From contig NZ_JAMZDZ010000001.1 of NCBI RefSeq assembly GCF_024172085.1, positions 8,680,001 through 8,744,000 of the forward strand: a stretch of 64,000 nucleotides of DNA, in the 5' to 3' direction. Below the pieces are notes generated by a model, which saw nothing but the letters and a program-made list of their open reading frames with translations, did no database searches and was not told the DNA's origin. This DNA comes from Hamadaea flava. Lineage in GTDB: Bacteria > Actinomycetota > Actinomycetes > Mycobacteriales > Micromonosporaceae. Below are positions 24,276-32,528 of the stretch, one piece after another. The first letter of the stretch is position 1, and each line of letters begins with the position of its first letter. The translations under genes were made by a program, and so were the position numbers.

Positions 24276-24992
24276 ATGGCGCAACGGATGCTCAGCAGGG
24301 CCCTGGCCGTGGGCGTGATCGCGAGCGCGATCCTGTCGGCCGCCGGTTCGGCGTACGCACAGGACGACAAGCCGTCCGACCCGAAGAAGGGCTGCGTGAT
24401 CGAGTACGTCGACGACAACGGCAAGACGATCGGCAAGAAGACCGTGCCGCACGGCACCAAGCTCGGCGGCGGAGTGTTCACCTGCAACAACGGGGAGTGG
24501 GAATTCTTCTGGATCCCCTTCGAGACGGTGGTCTCCGGGACCGCCGACACCGTCGTCGTCGACGTGAAGGAGCAGGTCAAGGACGTCCTGGGGGTCCAGG
24601 TGGACACCCGCGAGGGCCAGCTCCAGGTGCGGGAGATGCTCAGCGCCGTCGAATACCTGTACGGGGAGCGGGCCGACGAGCCTGGCGGTGCGCTCGTGCT
24701 GGACACCGCCGGTCGCGAGGACGACCTCACCGCCGACGACCTCACGGCGCTGTTCGACGGCGGTGAGGTGACCGGAGTCCGTGTCCTCGCCGCCGCGAAG
24801 CCCGGCCTCGAGACCACGCTCGGTGAGCTGGGTGAGCTCGGTGGTGGCGACGACGGCACCGGCGTGATGGCGCGCAAGGTCGCCATCCAGCTCTATGGCT
24901 CCAGGTACTGGTTCGTCGGCACCATCAACTGCAAGAAGCTGCCCAACGGCAATCAGAGCTGCGTGATCGACGGCAGTATCGTCAAGCGCTGA
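24276..24992 (+). CDS. Exported protein of a local paralogous family (member 3)
   Basis: A 238-residue secreted protein of unknown function. The signal peptide ends about residue 27 (VGVIASAILSAAGSAYA). The N-terminal module GCVIEYVDDNGKTIGKKT...FTC...WEFFWIPFE matches the one in the protein at 19129. The central module (ALVLDTAGREDDLTADDLTALF, GVRVLAAAKPGLETTLGEL) matches both paralogues, and the C-terminal Cys pair INCKKLPNGNQSCVI resembles IACHSTDGGKHYRCLV at 19856. I chose ATG 24276 because GGGAGGAA precedes it; the frame opens at 24252. A strong hairpin ends the unit. Confidence 0.82.
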   Translation: MAQRMLSRALAVGVIASAILSAAGSAYAQDDKPSDPKKGCVIEYVDDNGKTIGKKTVPHGTKLGGGVFTCNNGEWEFFWIPFETVVSGTADTVVVDVKEQVKDVLGVQVDTREGQLQVREMLSAVEYLYGERADEPGGALVLDTAGREDDLTADDLTALFDGGEVTGVRVLAAAKPGLETTLGELGELGGGDDGTGVMARKVAIQLYGSRYWFVGTINCKKLPNGNQSCVIDGSIVKR

Positions 24993-25007
24993 CGCGGATG
25001 CGGCTGT

Positions 25008-25037
25008 TCGCGGTGACACTCGCCCGTGTCACCGCGA
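25008..25037 (+). terminator. Hairpin terminator
   Basis: TCGCGGTGACAC (25008-25019) and GTGTCACCGCGA (25026-25037) form a perfect 12-bp stem with a 6-base loop. It is 15 bases after the stop of the exported-protein gene and may also stop the convergent SnoaL-like gene. Confidence 0.82.
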
Positions 25038-25075
25038 GCAGCGGCCTCAGGCGGCCGCCGACGTCTGGTGAGGCG

Positions 25076-25474
25076 TCACGAGCCGTCGAGGGCGCGGGTC
25101 AGTTGGCGAGACCGGGTCATCCGGCCGTCGGGCGTGAAGCTGGCGAACATGAACACCTCGGTGTCGATACGCCGGCCTTTGCCGCTGACGACGCGCAGGG
25201 TGAAGCGGGTGGCGACGGTGTCACCAGATGCGACCGCCTCGTGGACCTCGACGCTGAACCGGCCCCCGGTCAGCGTCTTGCGCGCTGGTCTCATGTGGGC
25301 CAGCAGCTTGTCCCAGTCGAGGTGGATGCCGTCGCTGATCTGGACGATGTCGGGGGCGAAGAACCGGGCCATCGCCTCGGCCGTGTCGGTGTCCGCTAGA
25401 ACGACCTGCTCGGTGAGGCCGGTGAAGAAGTCGGCGACGAACCGTTCCGGGCTGTCGGTGACATGTGCAGTCAT
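25076..25474 (-). CDS. SnoaL-like/NTF2-fold nuclear-transport-factor-2 family protein
   Basis: A 132-residue single-domain protein of the SnoaL/DUF4440-type alpha+beta barrel. Supporting segments are MARFFAPDIVQISDGI at the first half-barrel and VATRFTLRVVSGKGRRID plus EVFMFASFTPDGRMTRSRQL in the sheet. Family members range from polyketide cyclases and isomerases to ligand-binding proteins; the substrate here is unknown. ATG 25474 has GAGGAG upstream. It is transcribed divergently from the TetR gene and its promoter is overlapped by an inverted repeat, so it is the likely target of that repressor. Confidence 0.8.
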   Translation of the reverse strand: MTAHVTDSPERFVADFFTGLTEQVVLADTDTAEAMARFFAPDIVQISDGIHLDWDKLLAHMRPARKTLTGGRFSVEVHEAVASGDTVATRFTLRVVSGKGRRIDTEVFMFASFTPDGRMTRSRQLTRALDGS

Positions 25475-25509
25475 GGCGTGCTCCTCACATTCGGCCATTT
25501 CCTTGACAT

Positions 25510-25546
25510 GGTTGTAAGATATGTGAGGAGGATAGATCTGACAACC
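25510..25546. promoter_or_regulatory. TetR operator over divergent promoter
   Basis: GGTTGTAAGAT (25510-25520) and ATCTGACAACC (25536-25546) are inverted repeats matching at 10 of 11 positions, with a 15-base spacer. On the minus strand TTGTCA (25539-25544) and TATCTT (25516-25521), 17 bases apart, make a good -35/-10 pair for the SnoaL-like gene and lie inside the two arms. A bound TetR would block this promoter. Confidence 0.7.
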
Positions 25547-25564
25547 GTGTAAAGGATGTGGCTG

Positions 25565-26146
25565 ATGTCTCCGGCTCCTGCTGGCGGGCGACGTCGCGCT
25601 GACGCTGAACGCAGTCGCACCGCGATCCTCGACGCGGCCATCCACCTGCTCGCCCGCCAGCCCGACGCCGGCATGGCCGCGATCGCCACGGCCGCCGGCG
25701 TGACCCGGCAGACCGTCTACGCGCACTTCGCGTCGCGGGACCTGCTGCTCATCGCCGTCGTCGACCGGATCAGCGAACAGGCCACCGTCGCGATGGACGC
25801 CGCCGATCTCGATCACGGCCCGGCGATCGCCGCGCTGCTGCGGCTCCAGGACATCTCCTGGCAGCTGTACCGGGCACACCCCGTGCTGGCCGACGCCGCC
25901 CGGCCGGCCGTGTCGGGCGAACACGACCGACGGCGTCACCACGACGTCCAGCACCGGTTGACCCAGCTCATCCAGCGCGGACAGGCGTCCGGCGAAATCG
26001 ACCCGAATCAGCCCGCCGAGTGGCTGGTGAACGCCCTCATCGCACTCGGTCACGCCGCCGGTGACCAGGTGGCAGTCGAACACATGAGCATCCGCCAGGC
26101 TGCCCAGCTGCTGCGAACGGCGACCCTGCGGCTGCTCGCCCCGTAA
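25565..26146 (+). CDS. TetR family transcriptional regulator
   Basis: A 193-residue repressor. The N-terminal HTH is clear: RSRTAILDAAIHLLARQPDAGM, then IATAAGVTRQTVYAHFASRDLLLIAVVD. The C-terminal ligand-binding domain is unassigned. It is divergent from the SnoaL-like gene with the operator between them, so it probably controls both. I chose ATG 25565, which has AAGG about 10 bases upstream, over ATG 25556, where the AAGG would abut the start. Confidence 0.92.
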   Translation: MSPAPAGGRRRADAERSRTAILDAAIHLLARQPDAGMAAIATAAGVTRQTVYAHFASRDLLLIAVVDRISEQATVAMDAADLDHGPAIAALLRLQDISWQLYRAHPVLADAARPAVSGEHDRRRHHDVQHRLTQLIQRGQASGEIDPNQPAEWLVNALIALGHAAGDQVAVEHMSIRQAAQLLRTATLRLLAP

Positions 26147-26261
26147 GAGGCCCCGCAAACCGGGTTCAAGCTGAGAACGAGTCGGTATGATGCCAGGTTC
26201 CAGCTACCGTCGGAATCACGCACGACCGTTTGTCCGATGGGGAGCCGAGCCGGCTCGGCCG

Positions 26262-26789
26262 TCAGGCGACGAGCGCGACCACGATCGCTCCCACGCCCAG
26301 CGGCACGTCGAGCAGCACGCAGAACTCGGCCAATGACCGCGGCACGACCTGGTTGCGCCGATAGTGGACGACATCCCAGGCGGCGTGAGCGGCCAGGGCG
26401 ATGCCGCCGAGCATCAGGCCGAGGCGAGGCGCCAGCAGCAGCGCGGTCACCGCGACACCGCCGTAGCCGACCAGGGCGACGGCCTGCCAGGTCAGCGCCG
26501 GTCGCGGAACACCCGCGACCAAGCCCACCCCCACCAGCACGAGCGCCACGGCGCCGACACCGGCCCACCAGGGGAATCCGGCCGCTTCGGTCACGACGAC
26601 CACCGCGCTGCCGCCCGCGATCCCGGCCCAGGCCACCCACGGCCGTGCCAAGGCCGCCGCGCCCAGATAGCAGAGCGCCGCGACAGTCAGGGTGATCGCG
26701 ACGGTCTCCGGCTGCACGCCCGTCGCGAGCTGAAACCCCGCGGCGGCCAGGCCGGCCACGCTCGGCCAGCGATGTCCGATGATCTTCAT
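26262..26789 (-). CDS. Small polytopic membrane protein, unknown function
   Basis: A 175-residue protein with about five to six hydrophobic helices (for example AGIAGGSAVVVVTEAAGF, GVGAVALVLVGVGLVAG, LMLGGIALAAHAAWDVVHY). The HAAWDVVHYRR loop, with His and Asp in a helix, is the only distinctive feature. ATG 26789 is used; upstream sequence is the shadow of the next gene. It is divergent from nothing and ends convergent to the TetR gene. I cannot name a family. Confidence 0.65.
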   Translation of the reverse strand: MKIIGHRWPSVAGLAAAGFQLATGVQPETVAITLTVAALCYLGAAALARPWVAWAGIAGGSAVVVVTEAAGFPWWAGVGAVALVLVGVGLVAGVPRPALTWQAVALVGYGGVAVTALLLAPRLGLMLGGIALAAHAAWDVVHYRRNQVVPRSLAEFCVLLDVPLGVGAIVVALVA

Positions 26790-26884
26790 GGCCGCCACGG
26801 TGGCACCGGTCCGTGGGGCACGTCGAGCCGCGCGCCACGAGATGTCCGGAATATTGGTACGCGTGGCGGCGTACCCGTCGTCGG

Positions 26885-27850
26885 TCAGCCAGTGGTGGTC
26901 TGCGTCGCCCGGAACGCCGCCGGGGTGGTGCCGTAGCGCTGGGCGAACGCCAGCCGCAGCGTTTCGGCCGACCCGAAGCCACATCGGCGGGCGACGGCGG
27001 CCAACGGCAACTCGGTCGACGTGAGCAGGTTGGCGGCTGCCTCGATGCGGACCTGTCGCACATAACGGCCGGGGGTCTGTCCAAGGTGCTCGACGAACAG
27101 GCGCGCCAGATGACGTTCGCTGACGCCCGCGTACGCCGCCAGCGTGGCGCTGGACAGGTCGCCGTCCAGGCCGCTCGCCACATGATCGGCCAACCGGCGT
27201 ACCACATCGTGACCGGGCGGCGGCGCGGCGGTGAAGATGCTCATCTGGGCCTGATTGCCCGGACGCTGCAAGTACGTGACCAGATGGCGCGACACGGTCC
27301 GCGCCACGTCGGGGCCGTGGTCCTCCTCGATGAACGCCAGCGTCAGGTCGAGCGCGCTGGTCACTCCGGCGGCGGTGCACACGTCCCCGTCGCGGATGTA
27401 GATCGGATCAGGGTCGACCGTGACCGTCGGAAAGCGTGCGGCGAGCTGTGCGGCGAAACCCCAATGGGTCGTGGCTTTCCGCCCGTCGAGCAGCCCGGCG
27501 GCGGCCAGCACGTGAGCGCCGGTGCACACCGACGCCACCCGCTTGCTCAGCTTGGCCAGTCGGCGTACATGCCCGACCAGCCGAGTGTCGGCGGCCGCGC
27601 GCTCATGCCCGAGGCCACCGCTGACGATCAGCGTGTGCACCGGCCCGACCAGCCGCTCCAGCGGTTGCTGCCCGGTCAGGGCGAGGCCCGAGTGCAACTC
27701 GATGGGCCGCCCGGCCGGCGTGGCGATCAGCTGCCGATACGGGATGCGAGCGCCCAGCTGGTTGGCCATGCCGAGGGTGGTGGTCACACACGCGATGTCG
27801 AGCAGTTCCGCGTGGTCGTACGCGACCGTGACGACGACGCGTTCCTTCAC
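26885..27850 (-). CDS. GlxA-type AraC family regulator (DJ-1/PfpI-AraC)
   Basis: A 321-residue regulator. The N-terminal 200 residues form a class I glutamine-amidotransferase/DJ-1-like domain (SVCTGAHVLAAAGLLDGRKATTHW, with Cys in the nucleophile elbow). The C-terminal 100 residues hold two AraC helix-turn-helix motifs (SSATLAAYAGVSERHLARLF and LAAVARRCGFGSAETLRLAF). Members respond to amine, peptide or amide signals and often repress their neighbours. GTG 27850 begins the first beta strand (VVVTVAYDHAELLD). The targets are unknown; the adjacent membrane gene is a candidate. Confidence 0.9.
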   Translation of the reverse strand: MKERVVVTVAYDHAELLDIACVTTTLGMANQLGARIPYRQLIATPAGRPIELHSGLALTGQQPLERLVGPVHTLIVSGGLGHERAAADTRLVGHVRRLAKLSKRVASVCTGAHVLAAAGLLDGRKATTHWGFAAQLAARFPTVTVDPDPIYIRDGDVCTAAGVTSALDLTLAFIEEDHGPDVARTVSRHLVTYLQRPGNQAQMSIFTAAPPPGHDVVRRLADHVASGLDGDLSSATLAAYAGVSERHLARLFVEHLGQTPGRYVRQVRIEAAANLLTSTELPLAAVARRCGFGSAETLRLAFAQRYGTTPAAFRATQTTTG

Positions 27851-27898
27851 GAGCCCGATGGTACGCAGCGCGCACCTCAGCACCCGATGGCACGGGCG

Positions 27899-28552
27899 CT
27901 ACTTGGCCAACCCCGACTGGTACGCGAAGACGACGAGTTGTGCCCGGTCGCGGGCGCCGAGCTTGACCATCGCCCGGCTGACGTGGGTGCGTGCGGTCGC
28001 GGGGCTGATCACGAGCCGTTCGGCGATCTCGTCGTTGCTCAGACCTTCGGCCACCAGACTGACCGTCTCGCGTTCCCGGTTGGTGAGGTTGTCCAGAGCC
28101 GGATGCGGGATGCCGGTACGGGGCACGGCGGTCACGAACTCGCGTACGAGTCTGCGGGTGACGGAGGGCGACAGGAGAGCGTCACCCTGGGCGACAGATC
28201 GGATGGCGTTGAGCAGGTCGGCGGGTTTCGTGTCCTTGAGGAGAAAGCCGCTGGCCCCGTGGCGCAGGGCGTCGAAGATGTACTGGTCGTGTTCGAACGT
28301 CGTGAGGACGATGACTTTGGTGGCCGCCAGCGCCGGATCCGAGGTGATCCGCTGGGTCGCGACGAGTCCGTCGACGCCGGGCATGCGGATGTCCATCAGG
28401 ATGACGTCGGGCCGTTCCCGGCGAGCGGCGGCGACGGCGGCCAGACCGTCCACGGCCTCACCGGCGCACACCATGCCGTCCTCGCTGTCGATCAGCGTAC
28501 GCAAGCCGAGGCGGACGAGATCCTGATCGTCGGCGAGGAGAATCCTGATCAA
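27899..28552 (-). CDS. NarL/FixJ family response regulator
   Basis: A 217-residue two-component response regulator. The receiver domain has the acidic pocket DDQD, phospho-acceptor Asp in VILMDIRMPG, Thr in VLTTFE and Lys in LLKDTKP. The C-terminal LuxR HTH is TNRERETVSLVAEGLSNDEI, then ERLVISPATARTHVS. The start is TTG 28552, overlapping the kinase stop as TTGA. It is the output partner of the upstream kinase; its targets are unknown. Confidence 0.94.
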   Translation of the reverse strand: MIRILLADDQDLVRLGLRTLIDSEDGMVCAGEAVDGLAAVAAARRERPDVILMDIRMPGVDGLVATQRITSDPALAATKVIVLTTFEHDQYIFDALRHGASGFLLKDTKPADLLNAIRSVAQGDALLSPSVTRRLVREFVTAVPRTGIPHPALDNLTNRERETVSLVAEGLSNDEIAERLVISPATARTHVSRAMVKLGARDRAQLVVFAYQSGLAK

Positions 28553-29649
28553 GTTCGGTCTCCGGTGGGAAGGTGGGCCCGGACCTCGAAGCAGCCGTGC
28601 GGTTGATGCCCCGCGGTGAATTGTCCGCCCAGCGCCTGGACGCGGGCGCGCATGCCCGCCGTGCCGAGCCCGCCTTGGGTCGGAGCGGTTTCGGTGACCG
28701 GGTTGGCGATGGTGATGAGCACCCCGTCGGTCTCGTGTCGAATGTCGACGCTGGCATGCCGGGCTCCGCTGTGGCGCAGCACGTTGGTCAACGACTCCTG
28801 CACGATTCGGTAGCCTGCCAGGTCGACGTCGATGGGCAGCGCGGCCGGTGCTTGCCCGACGATCCGCAGGCGTACGTGCACGCCGGCGTCGGCCATGCGC
28901 TTGAGCAGGTCGTCAAGACGGGCGAGGCTGGCCACCGGTGTGCGTGGCGCGTCAGCGCCGGTCAGGCGGACCGGCGCCAGCGTCGCCCGTAGCTCATCCA
29001 GGGCCTCGCCGCTGGTGCGGCTGATGGCAAGCAGGGCCGGCTCCGCCTGTCCTGGCTGTTTGGCGAGTACATGCAGGGCGATGTCGGCCTGCATCTTGAT
29101 CGCGGCGAGCCCATGGCCCACGATGTCGTGGACCTCCTGGGCGACCCGCAGGCGCTCGTCGTCGACGCTCTGGCGGATCGCCTCCGTTCTGGCCCGGAGC
29201 GCCGCCTCGTGCCGCAGCCGGAGGGTGAAACCCAGCGCGAAGGGTACGACGACCCACGTGGACACAGGGATGAGTCCGAGCATGCCGAGCGCGGTGTCGC
29301 GGATGAACAAGTGGACGAGCAGGAGCAGCAGTGCGGCCAGACAGACCGGCGCCGACCGGACCGGGGGAGCGTGGCGTGCCGCGGTGTACGCGGCGATCAT
29401 GAAGGTGATCAATATCGGCCCGTAGGCATAGCCGATGATCAGATAGGCGCACGTGCAGATCGACACGGCAGCGAGCACCTGCAGCGGCCATCGGCGACGC
29501 AGGGCGAGCATTGCGGCAGCCGTCGCCACGAGCGCGTAGGCCCGCCCGTCGGTGGTCTCGCCTTCGGCGTACGCCGTGCCGAAGAGCCCGAAGACGACGA
29601 GCACGGCAGCCAGGACGCCGTCCCCCAGCTGGGAATTGGTGATCTTCAT
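28549..29649 (-). CDS. HisKA_3-type sensor histidine kinase
   Basis: A 366-residue membrane sensor kinase. The N-terminal half has about five to six membrane helices. The dimerisation/phosphoacceptor box is RLRVAQEVHDIVGHGLAAIK with the conserved His after QEV. The HATPase domain has IVQESLTNVLRHSGA (N box) and GGLGTAGMRARVQALGG (G boxes). It pairs with the overlapping response regulator. I chose ATG 29649 (GGGAGG 10 bases upstream) over ATG 29676. The signal is unknown. Confidence 0.93.
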   Translation of the reverse strand: MKITNSQLGDGVLAAVLVVFGLFGTAYAEGETTDGRAYALVATAAAMLALRRRWPLQVLAAVSICTCAYLIIGYAYGPILITFMIAAYTAARHAPPVRSAPVCLAALLLLLVHLFIRDTALGMLGLIPVSTWVVVPFALGFTLRLRHEAALRARTEAIRQSVDDERLRVAQEVHDIVGHGLAAIKMQADIALHVLAKQPGQAEPALLAISRTSGEALDELRATLAPVRLTGADAPRTPVASLARLDDLLKRMADAGVHVRLRIVGQAPAALPIDVDLAGYRIVQESLTNVLRHSGARHASVDIRHETDGVLITIANPVTETAPTQGGLGTAGMRARVQALGGQFTAGHQPHGCFEVRAHLPTGDRT

Positions 29650-29781
29650 GGATGTCGGGCCTCCCACCGTGCTCATACTCGCACGCTCGCCGGCCTTCGC
29701 CGACGCCGTCTGGCGGGCCTTGATCCTCCGTGGTCGGCGGCGCGGGTGCCTGCCTGCCACCAGGTGCCGGTCGTACGCCGC

Positions 29782-30171
29782 TCAGCGGATCCCGGCGTGC
29801 TCTCGGTACGCGGCTGCGGTCGCGGCCACCCCGGCGAGGAAGGCGGTGATCACGCCGACCAGCTGGACGGCCTGGCCGACGGCGATGGGCACCCCGGCGT
29901 CACCGGACAGGTTGCTGAGCCCGCTGGGGCTGATCAAGAAACCGACCGTGACGAACAGCCCCAGCCCGGCGCCCAGGCCCGGAGCCCAGCGCCACCGGGC
30001 CAGTGACACGAATATGGCACCCGCCAACAGGATGATCATTCCCGGTGGGACGGCGAACGGGAACGTGACCCCCGCTGCCCAGAGAGTCGCGATCCCGGCG
30101 GCGCCGACGACCAGACCGCCGACCGTCGCCACCCGGGTAGGCGTCCACGCTGCTGTGCTCATTCGTCGCAT
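29782..30171 (-). CDS. Small membrane protein, unknown function
   Basis: A 129-residue protein with four hydrophobic helices (VATVGGLVVGAAGIATLWAA, AVPPGMIILLAGAIFVSLAR, GLGAGLGLFVTVGFLI, QLVGVITAFLAGVAATAAAY). It has no catalytic motif and no family I recognise. ATGs at 30171 and 30162 are both possible starts. It is upstream of, and in the same direction as, the two-component genes, with a 132-base gap. Confidence 0.6.
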   Translation of the reverse strand: MRRMSTAAWTPTRVATVGGLVVGAAGIATLWAAGVTFPFAVPPGMIILLAGAIFVSLARWRWAPGLGAGLGLFVTVGFLISPSGLSNLSGDAGVPIAVGQAVQLVGVITAFLAGVAATAAAYREHAGIR

Positions 30172-30393
30172 GCCGCCAGAATCGCCGAGAACGGCCGTAT
30201 CGACATCCTGCGAGCAGCGGCCGCAGAACTACGTAATCGGTCGTATCAGACTGGGCGCACTACGCTCCGCGGCGTACTCGGATGCTGGCTCGAAGGCGGG
30301 GGAGCGGGATTACAATTGAGTAACTAAGGCCAATATGTCTGATTATGCTGTTTGGGCAATGGTGTCCGAGTTCCGTGACGTTCGGCGACATCG

Positions 30394-32457
30394 ATGGTCT
30401 GGATTTCCAAGACGCTTGGGGTACGAAGGTCGTCCGGTGCGCCCGGTGATCAGCGCCAGCGTGGGCGAGTGCAGCAGATTGGGCCGACCGTATTCATGCT
30501 GCTGTTGGCGGGGTCGGCTGGGCTGCTCATGGCGTGGGCGGTCCCTGCGACGCTAAGGCTGCTGCCGGACGCTCCCGCCGGCTTCTGGTCGCTGAGCCTG
30601 CTGGCCGTCCTGGTCGACGTTCCGGTGGGTGCGCTGGCTCGACGGGCTCGCGTCGCTCCGCACGCGACTCTGTCCGCCTGCTTCACACTCGTGATCTTCG
30701 TGCTGTGGGGCGCCGCGCCGGCCATCGTCGTCCAAGCGGTCGCCGGCACCGTGTCGGCGCTGAGCCGACGGCTGCCGCTCGGTCGCGCGGTCTTCCTGAC
30801 AGCCCGGCTCGTCGTCGCGCTCGCGGTGGCGGAACTGGCGATCGCCTTGCTGGGCGGTCGGCCGATATCGCATCCGGGCGTCGACGTGACCGGGCGCGAC
30901 GTGCTGGGCCTGGTGCCGGCGATAGCGGTATGGGCGACGATCACGTTGGGGCTCATATTGGTGGGTCGGCGGATATCCACCATCGATGTATCCCGTTTCA
31001 CGCCGTCGAGTCTGCGCGGTGATCTGCTGGGGGCCGTCGCCGCGATGGTGCTCGTCTCGCCGTTACTGACCGTCGTGCCGGGATGGTGGAGCCTCGCGGT
31101 GGCGCTGCCGTTGCTCGCCCTCAATCAGATCTGGCGTGATCAAGCCCGATCGAGGCAACGGTTTCAGCGAGAGCCGGTCACTGGTCTGCTCGACCGGAGT
31201 GGCCTCCAGGTCGGCTTGGCGTCACTGACCGAGAGTGACGTGATCAGGGCGCACCCACGACCTTTGGCGATCGTGTTCATCAATATCGAGGCCGTCCTGG
31301 AGGTGAGCCGCAGTCTCGGCCGCAGCATGTACGAGCAGGTCGTCGCGGTGGCCGCGCGGCGCCTGCGGCACGTCTTCGGCGATGACCGGGTCGGCCGGCT
31401 CGCGGGTGAAGGGTTCGTCATCCTCCTGCCCGACGCGTCCAGGCAGCGAGCGCGGGAGATCGCCGCGAATGCGGTGCGGCTCCTCGACGACCCCGTCGAA
31501 CTCGACGGCATACCGTTCGACCTCCACCCGGTCGCAGGCATCGCCATGTCCCCCGAGCACGGTCGCGATCTGGCGACTCTGGTGGAGAACGCCGAGCTGG
31601 CAATGGTCGATGCGCGTAACACCGGCAGACCCACGGAGATGTATCGGGCCACGGCGTCCGACGTCACCCAGCACCGGCTGGACATCTTGACCGCCATGGG
31701 TGACGCGCTTCGCCGGCCGGCGGGGCACAGCGAGGTCGTCATGGTGTACCAGCCTCAGGTGGACCTCGCCACGCGACGGCCTGTGGGGGTCGAGGCGCTG
31801 GTCCGGTGGACCCACCCCGAATGGGGACCCGTACCCGCCGACGAACTCATCGCCGCTATCGAGTCCAGCCACATCATGCACATGCTGACCAGCCACGTCG
31901 TGCACCACGTGGCCGGTCAGCTCGCGGCATGGAACGACATCGGCGTCGTGACCCGCGCGTCGGTCAACGTCAGTGTCAACGACCTGCGCGATGACGGCCT
32001 ACTGCGCGCGCTCCAAACGGCAGTGGCCGCCACCGGCATCCATCCGCGCCAGTTGATGGTGGAGATCACCGAAGGCGCTCTGGCAACGGACCTGTCGAGG
32101 ATCACCCAAGCCGCTCGCGCCATCACGGACGCGGGATTCGCCCTGTCGCTCGACGATTTCGGCACCGGCTACGCATCGGTCCAGCAACTACGCCGTCTTC
32201 CCCTCAGCGAGATCAAGATCGATCGGTCCTTCGTCAGTGATTTCCTGTCCAATCGCGCCAGTCAGGCGATCGTCCACAGCGTTCACGGGATCGGTCGGAC
32301 GATGGGGATCGTCGTCGTGGCTGAAGGCATCGAGGACGACGCGACCACGCAGGCTTTGTCACAGCTGCCGGGCATCATCGGGCAAGGCTGGTACTTGGGC
32401 GAGCCGATGCTCCCGGCGGACTTCGTTGAATGGTGGCGCAAGCATGTCCGCGATTAA
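30394..32457 (+). CDS. Membrane GGDEF-EAL protein, probable c-di-GMP phosphodiesterase
   Basis: A 687-residue protein. Residues 30-245 form a membrane sensor with six to eight helices and residues 255-430 a GGDEF-like domain. Residues 435-685 form an EAL domain with EAL at 467-469, VNVSVNDL, EITEGAL, DDFGTGYAS, KIDRSF and AEGIED all in place. The GGDEF signature reads AGEGF (337-341), so cyclase activity should be lost while the EAL site looks intact. It probably lowers c-di-GMP, with the degenerate GGDEF as a regulatory GTP site. The start is uncertain: ATG 30394 lacks a clear ribosome binding site and internal starts before the first helix exist. Confidence 0.9.
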   Translation: MVWISKTLGVRRSSGAPGDQRQRGRVQQIGPTVFMLLLAGSAGLLMAWAVPATLRLLPDAPAGFWSLSLLAVLVDVPVGALARRARVAPHATLSACFTLVIFVLWGAAPAIVVQAVAGTVSALSRRLPLGRAVFLTARLVVALAVAELAIALLGGRPISHPGVDVTGRDVLGLVPAIAVWATITLGLILVGRRISTIDVSRFTPSSLRGDLLGAVAAMVLVSPLLTVVPGWWSLAVALPLLALNQIWRDQARSRQRFQREPVTGLLDRSGLQVGLASLTESDVIRAHPRPLAIVFINIEAVLEVSRSLGRSMYEQVVAVAARRLRHVFGDDRVGRLAGEGFVILLPDASRQRAREIAANAVRLLDDPVELDGIPFDLHPVAGIAMSPEHGRDLATLVENAELAMVDARNTGRPTEMYRATASDVTQHRLDILTAMGDALRRPAGHSEVVMVYQPQVDLATRRPVGVEALVRWTHPEWGPVPADELIAAIESSHIMHMLTSHVVHHVAGQLAAWNDIGVVTRASVNVSVNDLRDDGLLRALQTAVAATGIHPRQLMVEITEGALATDLSRITQAARAITDAGFALSLDDFGTGYASVQQLRRLPLSEIKIDRSFVSDFLSNRASQAIVHSVHGIGRTMGIVVVAEGIEDDATTQALSQLPGIIGQGWYLGEPMLPADFVEWWRKHVRD

Positions 32458-32528
32458 CGCCTAGGCAACACCGGACTCGATCTACTTCGGACGTACGCCG
32501 GTCGGCGTGCCGGACCGAAGGAGAACGG

